The translations under genes and the position numbers were made by a program. Below are positions 46,801 to 58,200 of a DNA stretch of 64,000 bases, in pieces. Where the stretch lies: contig QJPP01000002.1 of the NCBI GenBank assembly GCA_003996215.1, positions 2,480,001 to 2,544,000 of the forward strand, read 5' to 3'. Source of the DNA: Jaltomata sinuosa (Eukaryota > Streptophyta > Magnoliopsida > Solanales > Solanaceae). The notes under the pieces were generated by a model. The model was not told where the DNA came from. It saw nothing but the letters and a program-made list of their open reading frames with translations, and ran no database searches. Position 1 is the stretch's first letter. Each line of letters begins with the position of its first letter.

Positions 46801-49800
46801 GAGGAATATATGCTGGTGCTCTCTTTTTTACGGTTGTTATGCTTATGTTTAATGGTTTGTCTGAGCTCCCTTTGACACTCTACAAGCTCCCGGTCTTCTA
46901 CAAGCAAAGGGACTTTCTCTTCTATCCTTCGTGGGCTTATGCAATTCCTTCTTGGATCCTAAAAATCCCTATAACTTTTCTTGAAGTTGGAATGTGGGTG
47001 TTCCTCACCTATTATGTCATCGGATTTGATCCTAATATTGGAAGGTACGGGAAGAAAGACTATATGGTGTAATCGTTGGCTAATAGTCACAAATATTATT
47101 TCTCCCGTGGTTATTGATCTGCTATTGTTTGTGCAGATTTTTCAAACAATTTTTGCTACTCGTAGTAGTAAACCAAATGGCATCAGGATTGTTCAGATTT
47201 ATTGCAGCCGTTGGAAGGACCATGGGAGTTGCTAGCACATTTGGAGCATTTGCCCTGCTATTACAATTTGCATTGGGCGGTTTTATCCTTGCACGAAGTA
47301 AGTTTTATGATTTAGGTGTTTGCGATAGCTCTTGTCTTGTCCAATCCGACTAATGCTTAATTTCTCTTTTCTCTGAATGGTGTAGCTGACGTGAAGGACT
47401 GGTGGATTTGGGGATACTGGACCTCACCACTTATGTACTCAGTGAATGCAATTCTTGTGAATGAATTTGACGGGAAAAAGTGGAAACATGTAAGTTTGTA
47501 TACATAACGCCACCTGCAATGGTTTATTTTTTTCACCTTTGAATGCTGAAATCAACTCTTACTGAAACAGATTGCGCCAAATGGAACTGAGCCGCTTGGA
47601 GTTTCAGTGGTAAAATCTCGAGGATTCTTTCCCGATGCTTATTGGTATTGGATAAGTATAGGAGCACTTGCTGGATTCACAATTGTGTTTAACATCGCCT
47701 ACAGTCTTGCTCTTGCTCATCTTAACCGTGAGTATCTTGAGTTTCTTCATCAATATATCCCTTAATAAAAAGATGACATGTACTAACATGGAGTGAGTAT
47801 CTGCAGCATTTGGAAAGCCACAAGCTACGATTTCAGAAGAGAGTGAGAACAACGAAAATAGTGAATCATCAGCCCAGATAACGGAAGGAGATTCTGTTGG
47901 TGAGAATCAGAATAAGAAGAAGGGCATGGTTCTTCCATTTGAACCCCATTCCATCACCTTTGATGAAGTTGTATACTCCGTTGACATGCCTCCGGTAAGT
48001 AACGAAGAATTGCAAGTCATCAAATACTGGTGCTTCAACTTCCGTTAAATCAAAATGTGACTCAATTTTTTGACGACTTTCAGGAAATGAGAGAGCAGGG
48101 TGGCAGTGACAATAGATTGGTACTTTTGAAGGGTGTGAGTGGAGCTTTCAGGCCAGGTGTTCTCACAGCTTTGATGGGAGTTAGTGGGGCCGGTAAAACA
48201 ACATTGATGGATGTCTTGGCTGGAAGGAAAACCGGAGGTTACATTGACGGGAGCATCAAGATTTCTGGATATCCCAAGAACCAAGAAACATTTGCACGTA
48301 TTTCTGGATACTGTGAACAGAATGACATCCATTCACCTTATGTCACAGTTTACGAGTCTTTGGTTTACTCGGCTTGGCTGCGTTTACCTCAAGACGTTGA
48401 TGAACAAAAAAGAATGGTAAAGTCTCCTTAAATTATTCCCTTTCTCTCCATAATGAGAATTTGTCCTACTGATCATCTTATACCAAATGAAGTAGCAATT
48501 CTTAGAATTTTCTACTGGTTATCCCATTTCAGATGTTTGTTGAAGAAGTTATGGATCTTGTGGAGCTTACACCTCTAAGATCAGCCCTAGTCGGTTTACC
48601 AGGAGTGAACGGTCTGTCAACTGAGCAACGTAAAAGGTTGACCATTGCCGTTGAACTAGTAGCAAACCCCTCTATCATTTTTATGGATGAACCAACTTCA
48701 GGGTTGGATGCAAGAGCTGCAGCAATTGTGATGCGAGCTGTTAGGAACACTGTCGATACAGGAAGAACCGTTGTTTGTACCATTCATCAGCCTAGCATTG
48801 ACATTTTCGAGGCTTTTGATGAGGTAAAATGAACACCTTTTGCATCTATTTCTGATTCGCCTTTTGCCTTCCCTTTAGATATCAAGATACTAATACGAAC
48901 ATGTCATTACAGTTATTTCTTATGAAACGAGGAGGACAAGAGATATACGTTGGTCCGTTAGGTCGCGAATCATGCCATTTGATCAAATATTTCGAGGTAA
49001 GTTAGCTGTCTTTGGAAAAGTAAGTTCCTTTTACTGTGCTTATATAATCAAGTACTAAGCTTATTTTCACCGTGAATTCAGGCGATACCCGGTGTAAGCA
49101 AAATAGTGGATGGTTACAATCCAGCAACTTGGATGTTAGAAGTCACATCCTCATCTCAAGAAATGACATTAGGGGTCGATTTTACCGATTTGTACAAGAA
49201 CTCAGACCTCTGCAGGAGGAACAAAGCCTTGATCAATGAACTAAGCGTGCCACGGCCTGGTACAAGTGACCTGCATTTTGAAACTAAATTCTCGCAGTCA
49301 TTTTGGGTCCAATGTATGGCTTGCTTGTGGAAGCAACACTGGTCATACTGGCGTAATCCGGCTTACACTGCAGTCAGATTTCTCTTCACAACCTTCATAG
49401 CACTCATATTCGGGTCAATGTTCTGGGATATCGGTACCAAAGTGTAAGTACTATAACACGAAAAAAAGAAATAAGAAGACAAACTACCAACTATAATTCT
49501 TATAAATGCTAAAATGTCTCTTTTTGTTTTTCGTTTGAATTACAGGAGTAGGCCCCAAGATCTAATTAACGCTATGGGATCTATGTACGCTGCTGTTCTC
49601 TTCCTTGGTGTACAAAATTCATCATCAGTTCAGCCTGTTGTATCTGTTGAACGTACTGTGTTTTACAGAGAAAAAGCTGCCGGGATGTACTCTGCCATAC
49701 CGTATGCCTTTGCACAAGTGAGTAGCTAGACTGTTGAATTTCCTAAAGGACACCAACAAATTTTCGTCTTAAAAGTTAATATAGTTCACATTATTTATGA

Positions 49801-50553
49801 AAACAACATTTTTTTTTCTTGCAGGTTCTTATTGAAATTCCTTATGTATTTGTACAAGCTGTTGTTTATGGTCTCATTGTCTATTCTATGATTGGATTCG
49901 AATGGACTGCGGCAAAATTCTTTTGGTACTTCTTCTTCATGTTCTTCACCTTCCTCTACTTCACCTTCTTTGGCATGATGACCGTGGCTGTTACCCCGAA
50001 TCAAAACGTTGCTTCTATTGTCGCTGGATTCTTCTACACAGTATGGAATCTCTTCTCAGGATTCATCGTTCCACGACCTGTAAGTTCTTAAATCTATTTT
50101 AACATTTTCTCCTAGTACATAAACACACAATGAGAATAAGCATTTTCTATGATACAGAGGCATAGTTGAGTTATTTTTCCGTTACAAAGACTAGTTTTTC
50201 CATTTTGGTATACAATAAACTGAAAGTTGAATGATCATCCGAACAGTTATAGAGATTGAAAAAAATTGACCTTTTCTTTTCTTTTGGACTAAAAACAGCG
50301 TATTCCGATATGGTGGAGATGGTACTACTGGGCTTGCCCTGTTGCATGGACCTTGTATGGTTTGGTTGCATCTCAATTTGCAGACCTCCAAGATACAATT
50401 AATGGTCAAACTGTGGAAGATTACTTGAGAAGTGACTTCGGATTTAAGCATGATTTTCTCGGAGTTGTTGCAGCTGTGATCGTTGCGTTTTCAGTTATTT
50501 TCGCCTTCACATTTGCTTTGGGTATCAAGGCATTTAATTTCCAGAGAAGATAG
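43831..50553 (+). CDS. PDR gene B: full-size ABCG transporter
   Basis: Twenty exons with the phases of gene A: 43831-44198, 44719-44839, 45014-45187, 45279-45438, 45533-45609, 45722-45775, 45879-46271, 46359-46640, 46728-47044, 47137-47297, 47386-47489, 47571-47727, 47807-47994, 48084-48416, 48533-48823, 48913-48996, 49082-49443, 49546-49717, 49825-50079, 50299-50553. Product 1435 residues. Walker A GPPGSGKTT (199-207), SGGQ (339-342), second Walker A GVSGAGKTT (884-892) and LSTEQR (991-996) are all intact. Intron 1 starts with GC (44199-44200: AG/GCAAGT); the nearest GT would break the frame. The N-terminus has one more RGSM unit than gene C. Nearly identical to C over exons and most introns, so the two arose by recent tandem duplication; A is the outgroup. 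Probable plasma-membrane exporter of terpenoid or phenolic defence compounds, by family. It may have partly different expression from C because of its doubled promoter block. Confidence 0.96.
44199..44718 (+). other. GC-AG intron 1 of PDR gene B
   Basis: The donor is AG/GCAAGT, a perfect U1 match apart from GC for GT, which is the usual form of functional GC introns in plants. The acceptor is AAAAACAG before GGTCGGG. The joined codon is AGG (Arg), matching gene A's protein at this position. Confidence 0.85.
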
Positions 50554-51366
50554 AAAAGAGTGTTTGTTTGAATAAGCTTATGAATTTTTAGATTACTGAA
50601 TGTGTTGTGTCTTATTATTCTTTCTGAATTCCCAGTTTTGTTGTATAACATGTTGTAATTGTTGTGTTCAAATTTTTTTATGGAAATATATAACAATTTT
50701 ATTTAATGGTTGTTTTCATCTTCTTGTTCAATTTTGTGAAACTGTTACTTAAGCAAAACCTGTATCCAGTTTTGGCAAACATGGGTTATTGAAAAAGCTT
50801 AGAAATATTGACAAATCACATTGTTTTGATAAATTGATGAGTGGAGTTGGTTCTTTATGATATTTGTAACTTATGTTTCACATTTGAGCTCATTCGGAGT
50901 ACATTTGACATTGAATCGTGATGAATTATTGAAATTCGAATAATAAGTTATTGTTTCTAGACAAAATTTTGTTCACCTGATAGCAAGGGCACAACTTTAT
51001 TTCTTAATTATATATGCCCACCAAGTAAACGTCATGTTCAATCATGACTCCAATCTGAGCCATCCCAGTTTGTGGGCTTTTCTATAGGCAGGATGCTGGT
51101 GTTACCGAATAATACCCCTCCCAACACCTGTCTCGTGTAACATGTTGCTCTTGGGAATCGAACCTGTGAATTTGACTCTAATACCACTTGTTATGATCAG
51201 GTGCTTACCATCAATGCCGAAAGCTATAAAAAATAGATTTTTGTCATGATATGCCTTGATCCTAATAAGCGATGCATAAATATTCAGACAAAAATGACTG
51301 AACTTCATCATGTCCGAAGTTATTCAGAGTGGATAGACTTGCAAATATTTTATAATTTTACGTAGG
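50554..51366. other. 3' flank of PDR gene B, shared with gene C
   Basis: The sequence is homologous to the C flank: GAATTCCCAGTTTTGTTGTA follows both genes, and GTGGATAGACTTGCAAA marks the far end (51330 and 63020). That puts the right edge of the B/C segmental duplication at about 51366 and 63056. TATTGACAAA at 50806-50815 is the empty site of a MITE present in C. Confidence 0.7.
51050..51215 (-). mobile_element. retrotransposon fragment with tRNA-Met-type primer site
   Basis: On the minus strand, TGTTATGATCA-like LTR-end sequence is next to TGGTATTAGAGTC, a variant of the initiator-tRNA-Met primer binding site (TGGTATCAGAGC). It continues with CACAGGTTCGATTCCC and CATGTTACACGAGACAGGTG. This looks like the junction of an LTR and internal region of a small (TRIM-like) element. 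The corresponding stretch is missing from the C flank. Confidence 0.45.
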
Positions 51367-52359
51367 TGTGACAAATGGGCTGTTTGAGCTGAATTTGGGG
51401 AGTATGGATCATTGCCCACCCTGTCCAAAGTTGAGATCGATGAGCTGGGTTAATAAGGAGGAATTGACATATAAGTATAACATCCATAAAATATTGGCAG
51501 CCTGATAGCCAAAAAAATTAGCCAAAAAAAGCCTTAATTAATTGGCATTAAATAACCAACTAACAAAAAGTTGCCCCCTTGTTAACGGATGAATATTTTT
51601 CATCTATAAATTTAAGTGACAAGTCTCTCTCTCTCGCTAAATCTAAATGCAAACAAATGTATAACAAGTTATTAGTGTATACATGAATCAAATTCTTATA
51701 ACATATTTTGTCTACACTATATTAAATTAATTAAAAATGTATACGTGAACCGAATGTATATAACAAATTTACTTTATATTAGATTAACAAATTTCATTAT
51801 ATATGAACCACATGTATATCACAAAATTACCTACATTAAATTGAACGTATACATATATTTTTATAATATGTATGTAGCGGGGACATGATTTTGTTGTAGG
51901 TTACAGTCCAATGTAGAGGGAGGGGAACAAAATGATGGAAAAAGAGGAAAATTAGGTGTAAAACCTAGTATCCATAATTTGTAGAGAAATACTAGAATTC
52001 TTCTTGCAAAAAAAAGATTTTTTTTTGTAAAATGTCATATGGTTAATCAAGATATGGATATTGGATCTTGTGAATCAATTTGAGAGATTTACGAATTAAA
52101 TGAAAAGATTTTAGGAGGAGGAGAGAGGTAAAAATGAGAGAAAAAATTTAGGAGGAGAGAGAAGAAAAGCTGAATATACCGATGGGTCATTGTTTGCTAT
52201 TTTTATTAACCGAAAAATAATAATAATTGGGTCATTTTGTGCCAAATTTTCAAAGTTAGGCTAATAGATGCCAATTTCTTCCCTTAGCCCGTACACCATG
52301 CCAATTTTTCGTTAAGATGGGCTAAACAATTGGTCATAGCCCAATCCGCCCAACTTAAC
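51367..52359. other. spacer between the B and C duplication units
   Basis: AT-rich, with no gene. A stretch near 52140-52160 is purine-rich (AGGAGGAGAGAG). Text-like repeats such as GCCAATTT appear at 52270 and 52303. The end, CAACTTAAC (52351-52359), is the left target duplication of the foldback element. Confidence 0.4.
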
Positions 52360-52662
52360 GGGACAACTACACAAATGCCCTTTAAAGGGAGTGGCTTTGT
52401 ATTTTTGCCCCTCATAAAAATGGTCTTACAAAAATAGCCTTCCTTGTTTTTTATGTATAGAGCAACTACCTTTTTGCCCCTCTACACCTCAAGTATTTTT
52501 AAATAACTCTCAATGCTCATTTGTCTCTCAACTTTTATATATATTTCTTTTTTTCTTTTCTTTTTTTTCTTTCTATTTTTTTTTTATTTTTATTTCTATT
52601 TTTTTTTCTTTTTTTCTCAACCTTTATTTTTCTTTTATTTTTTGTTTTATTCTTTCTTCTAC

Positions 52663-52775
<113 letters not shown>

Positions 52776-52934
52776 CTTTTCTCTTCCTTTATGTTTTGTT
52801 GTCTTTTTTTTTCTTCATTTTTTTCTTTTTTTCTCAATATTTATTTTTTTCTCTCAACTTCTATTTTTTTTTTCTTTGGTTTTTAATTTTTCTTTTCTTT
52901 TTTTTTAATCAATTTTTTTGACCTTTATTTTTTT

Positions 52935-53912
52935 TATGAGATGTTCTATAATTCTTGCTTTAGAGGCAAGACTTAGCCCAAAAACTTCCAAACAACAAAT
53001 TACGCCCATGAGCAAGACTTGACACTAGTATATTGTATCTTGATTTATAAAATGTTTTATAACACTTGCCTCAGAGGCAAGACTTAGCCCAAGGACCTCT
53101 TAAAAAATACAAGTTACGCTCCATGGGTAAGAGTTCACACTACTTCATTATGTCTAAATTTATGAGATACTCTATAACTCTTGCCTTAGAGGCAAGACTT
53201 AGCTCAAGGATTTTCAAACAACAAGTTATGCCCCACGAGCAAGAGTTGACACTACCTCATTGTGTCTTGATTTATGAGACATTCTATAACTCTTGCCTTA
53301 GAGACAAGACTTAGCCCAAGGACTTTCAAACAACAAGTTACGCCCAATGGGCAAGAGTTGACACTATCATATTGTGCTTGATTTATGGGATGCTCTATAA
53401 CGCTTGCCTAAGAGGCAAGACTTACCCCAAGGACTTCCAAATAACAAATTACGCCCCATGGGCAAGAGTTGACACTACCACATTGTGTCTTGATTTATGC
53501 GATGCTCTATAACTCTTGCCTTAGAGGCAAAACTTAGCTCAAAGACTTTCAAACAACAAGTTACGCCTCATTGACAAGAGTTGACACTAGCACATTATGT
53601 CTTGATCATGAGATGCTCTATAACGTTTGCCTTAGAGGCAAGACTTAGCCCAAGGGCCTCCCAAAAAACAAGTTATGCCCCGTGGGCAAGAGTTAACACT
53701 ACTTCATTGTGTCTTAATTTATGAGATGCTCTATAACTCTTGCCTTAGAGGTAAGACTTAGCTCAAGAATTTTTCAAACAACAAGTTATGCTCCACGAGC
53801 AAGGCTTGACACTACCTCATTGTGTCTTGATTTATGAGATGTTCTATAACATTTGTCTTAGAGGCAAGACTTGTTCCAAAGGACTTCCAAACAACAAAGC
53901 ACGCTCTTAAGT
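52935..53912. repeat. 112-bp tandem array, about nine copies
   Basis: Units contain GATGCTCTATAACTCTTGCC, TTAGAGGCAAGACTTAGC, CAAACAACAAGTTACGCC and GGGCAAGAGTTGACACTAC, then CATTGTGTCTTGATTTATGA. The CTATAA landmark recurs at about 52946, 53054, 53172, 53283, 53395, 53506, 53614, 53728 and 53843 (spacing 108-118). Each unit carries a hairpin TTGCC-TTAGA-GGCAA, and the related GGCAAGAGTT occurs again later in the unit. Copies differ by several substitutions, so the array is not brand new. No spacer/repeat logic of CRISPR type applies. Confidence 0.85.
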
Positions 53913-54428
53913 TTACTTCGATTTCAAAGAAAGAAGATCTTCTTTGCGGATTATCCAACTTTTTTTGTTCATTAGCAAAAAATAATAGAGGTTAAGAAAA
54001 AAGAAAAAAGAGAGAAGAATAAAAGAGAAAAGAAAAAAATAAAGATTAAAAAAAAAAGCGAAAAAAATAAAAGTTGAGAAAAAAAAGAAAAAAGAGAAAA
54101 AAAATAAAGGTTGAGAAAAAAATGAACAAAAAAAAGTTAAGAGAAAAAAAGAAAATAAAGGTTGAGAAAAAAGAAAACGAGAATTAAAAAAAAATTGAGA
54201 AAAAAAAATAAGATAAAAAATTAAAAAGATAAAAGAAAAATGAAAAATGAAAATTAAGAGTTGAGAGACAAATGAACATGGAGAGTTATGGTGTAGAGGG
54301 GCAAAAATGTATATGTTCTATACATAAAAAGGAAGGAAGGGTATTTTATAAAGACTTTTCTTATGAGGGGCATAAATTGAAGACCACTCACTTTTGAGGA
54401 CACTCCATGTAATTTCCTGCAACTTAAC

Positions 54429-55081
54429 CATCATTTTTAAAAATTTCAGACTTATATATATGACTAATATTCAACATGTCATGTGACAACCTCAGGCCCC
54501 CTCCCCCCTCCCCCCCCACTCTTTTCCAAAAAAACAGGTGTATCTCCAAACTTTTAGATAAAAAAGGAAGGAAATTTCAACCAAACTTTAAGATTTTACT
54601 CCACAATTTACCTAATTCAATGTGATGTTTTTCTTTCAAACCTCTTTTTGTTTTTACTCTTTTAAAGATGAGAAATTTAGGGTAAAGAGAAGACCAAAGA
54701 ACAAAGGGTGTGGGCCGGTGGAGTGACGATGACACAATTAATATGGAATGTCATTTGTGAAACTTATTTTCTCGACTTCTATTAGAAAAATCATTTTCCT
54801 CATTATTAAAGAACTTAATTTCCAAGAAAAAATATTTTCCTCCGCACCGCCACACGCTTGGTCTCATATATGATAGCCTAGCAACAACAAAGAAAATAAT
54901 ATTCCTCCAAAAATCTATAAACGTGTGATGGCTGCCAATAGACTGTGAATCTTCAAAATACCTCTAGAAGTACTGTCTACTTGTCAAATAATACAATTCC
55001 ACAATTTTTGTCAAAATGTCAACTAGTCAAAGAATTCAAAAAACACAAAGAACCAAACTTAACTTTGCCTTCTTTTGCTTC
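54429..55081 (+). promoter_or_regulatory. upstream region of PDR gene C with single promoter block
   Basis: From about 54700 it is homologous to the B promoter block (AACAAAGGGTGTGGGC, GACACAATTAATA, AATATTTTCCTCCG, GGTCTCATATATGATAGCCT), in one copy only. C has extra sequence of about 60 bases between the block and the TATA box (around 54910-54975). A pyrimidine run CCCCTCCCCCCTCCCCCCCC lies at about 54499-54519. Confidence 0.55.
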
Positions 55082-55088
55082 TATATAA
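55082..55088 (+). promoter_or_regulatory. TATA box of PDR gene C
   Basis: TATATAA in GCTTCTATATAACCCCTTTGC, 140 bases before the ATG. The same core promoter is found in gene B. Confidence 0.65.
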
Positions 55089-55227
55089 CCCCTTTGCCTT
55101 TAACATCAAACACCAAACTTAACTTAGCCTTCTATTCTTCTTCTTTTTTTCAAATTTGAAGGTGTTGTTATAAGATACAACAACAATATCAATTGGTGCA
55201 GTTTTATTTATTTAAATTTGTTCCAAT

Positions 55228-58200
55228 ATGGAGCCAGCAGATTTAAGTAATTTGCGTGGTCGAAGTATAAGGGGAAGTATGAGAGGAAGTATAAGAGAAA
55301 ATAGCAATTCAATATGGAGGAATAATGGAGTTGACGTATTTTCGAGATCAACAAGAGATGAAGATGATGAAGAGGCATTAAAATGGGCAGCACTTGAGAA
55401 ATTACCAACATATGATAGATTAAGAAAAGGTATATTGTTTGGATCACAAGGTGGTACTGCTAACGAAGTTGACGTTGATGATCTTGGTGTTCAACAGAGG
55501 AAGAATTTGCTTGACAGACTTGTTAAAGTTGCTGATGAAGATAATGAAAAGTTCTTGTTGAAACTCAAGAACAGGATTGACAGGCAAGTGTTTTTCAATT
55601 TGAATTTAACTTTTTATATACAATGTCAGAGGCAGAATTTGCACTAAGGGGTTCAGTATCTATTATATATACATAAATGAGCAATTTTATTACTCGTGTA
55701 GTACAACCAGTCTCAAGATGAATTTCCATCTAGGTGAGCCAAAGTTGTTACACACCAACCTTCTCGATTAAACCTTCTGAAAGTCCCTGCTAAGCTTCAA
55801 GTAGGCTTGTTTGATTGAGAACTGTTCCATCACATTTAGTTCAGCATTGCTAATCCCAGTTCCTTCCACATATTTGGTTGCCTTTAAAATCCTTTGCACT
55901 ATCCAGGATGCGTGCTTTGGTATCTCTTCATATAGAACCCCGTTCCTACCATAGTAACAATGAATCCATTTGATCCAAAGCTCGTCCTTACTTATTGAGT
56001 TGGTTTCTTTTCTAAAAGTAAATTTCTTTGTTCTATAATTGAGTTGGTTTTCCTTACTTATCTAGTTTTGTGCTAAATTTTAACTTTTTCTGAAAAATAA
56101 AAACAGGGTCGGGATTGATTTTCCATCAATAGAAGTGAGATATGAGCATCTGAATATTGAGGCAGATGCATATGTTGGAAGCAGAGCTTTGCCTACTTTT
56201 ACTAACTTCATTTCTAACTTCATTGAGGTAACAATTCCACAAAAATATTTGATTAATATTGAGTGTTTATGAATTAAAAAAAGTATGTGTATAACTATAT
56301 ATATCTATCACCTATAGAAGTACTGATGTTTTAGTGTTTGCCACAAATGAAAACTAACATTTTTTTGTCCTTTTGTTGGTTTATAAAGGGACTATTGGAT
56401 TCAGTTCACATCCTTCCATCGAAAAAACGTTCAGTTACAATTCTCAAGGATGTTAGTGGCATCATCAAGCCCTGTCGAATAACTCTGCTTTTAGGACCTC
56501 CCGGTTCTGGAAAAACAACTTTGTTACTTGCTTTGGCTGGAAAACTTGATTCTGATCTAAGGGTAAGTCTTAACAAATTCTAAAAATATATAGAACAACT
56601 TAAAAGTGTATTTTTTTTTTTTTTTTCAAAAAAGGAAATAAGACTTAAATTTTATCATGTTATGGAAAAATCAGGTTTCAGGGAAGGTGACATATAACGG
56701 ACATGAGTTACATGAGTTTGTGCCGGAAAGAACAGCGGCCTATATTAGCCAGCATGATTTGCATATTGGAGAAATGACTGTCAGAGAAACTTTGGAGTTC
56801 TCCGCAAGATGCCAAGGAGTTGGTTCTCGTTATGGTTAGCATTTTTTTTGGCTTCGATTTAATTCTTAGTACTTGGTTTTCGATATATACATAGTGAAAT
56901 CAAATGGATCATAATTCATCAATTATTGACTGTTGTTCTTGAATTATTTTCAAGAAATGTTGGCTGAACTATCAAGAAGAGAGAAAGCAGCTAATATCAA
57001 ACCAGATGTTGATATTGACATGTTCATGAAGGTAGGACTGAAAACGATTTCTCAACTGATATATGTTTGAGCTACTTCTGAATAATTAATATTACATTGT
57101 TAATGCAAATGTAGGCTGCATCAACAGAAGGACAAGAAGCCAAAGTGATTACAGATTATGTTCTTAAGGTAAATTTCATTTTCCAATCATTTTTCTTACG
57201 TTCGAGCTATTGAAAGGCCGGAGAAGTTTGATAGATAAGTTATTCATTTGCTTGTAAATTCCATTTTGCAGATTTTGGGACTGGATATTTGCGCAGATAC
57301 TATGGTTGGAGATCAAATGATAAGGGGTATTTCCGGAGGACAGAAGAAACGTGTCACTACTGGTGAAATGATTGTCGGACCGTCTAAAGCCCTTTTCATG
57401 GATGAAATTTCAACTGGACTTGACAGTTCCACAACTTACTCCATTGTGAATTCCCTGAAGCAATCTGTTCGAATCTTGAAAGGAACAGCTCTGATTTCTC
57501 TCTTGCAGCCTGCCCCCGAGACTTACAACTTGTTTGATGATATCGTTCTGCTATCAGATGGCTATATTGTTTATCAGGGTCCACGAGAGGACGTGCTCGA
57601 GTTCTTTGAATTCATGGGATTCAAATGCCCTGACAGAAAAGGCGTGGCTGATTTCTTGCAAGAAGTATGTTTTATAAGAAACAAGGATGATGAAGTTTTA
57701 GAAGCGTTGACGCGGTGTCAGTTCTAACGTGGAATGTTTGGAATTTCTTGCAGGTGACATCTAAGAAGGATCAACAGCAATATTGGGTAAGGAGGGACGA
57801 GGCTTACAGGTTTATCACGTCAAAAGAATTTGCTGAGGCTTATCAGTCTTTCCATGTTGGGAGAAAAGTAAGCGATGAGCTTTCAACCGCATTTGACAAG
57901 ACCAAAAGCCACCCTGCTGCTTTGACTACTGAAAAGTACGGTATTGGAAAGAGACAGCTTTTGAAGGTTTGCTCTGAAAGAGAATTCCTGCTAATGCAGC
58001 GGAATTCATTTGTTTACATCTTCAAATTCTTTCAGGTGAAATACTTGGTCTATTTGGTATATCGATTTATGTCATAGACTTGTCATATCCATGTGAAATT
58101 TATTAATCCTCTCTTTGTTTTTTCAGCTCATGGTCATTGCACTTGTGACAATGACCATATTTTTTCGAACTAAGATGCCTCGGGATAATGAGACAGATGG

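Noticed and set aside
52935..53912. CRISPR-like or promoter-type repeat array
   Set aside because: The units are contiguous 112-bp tandem repeats without unique spacers, in a plant genome, and inside a transposon.
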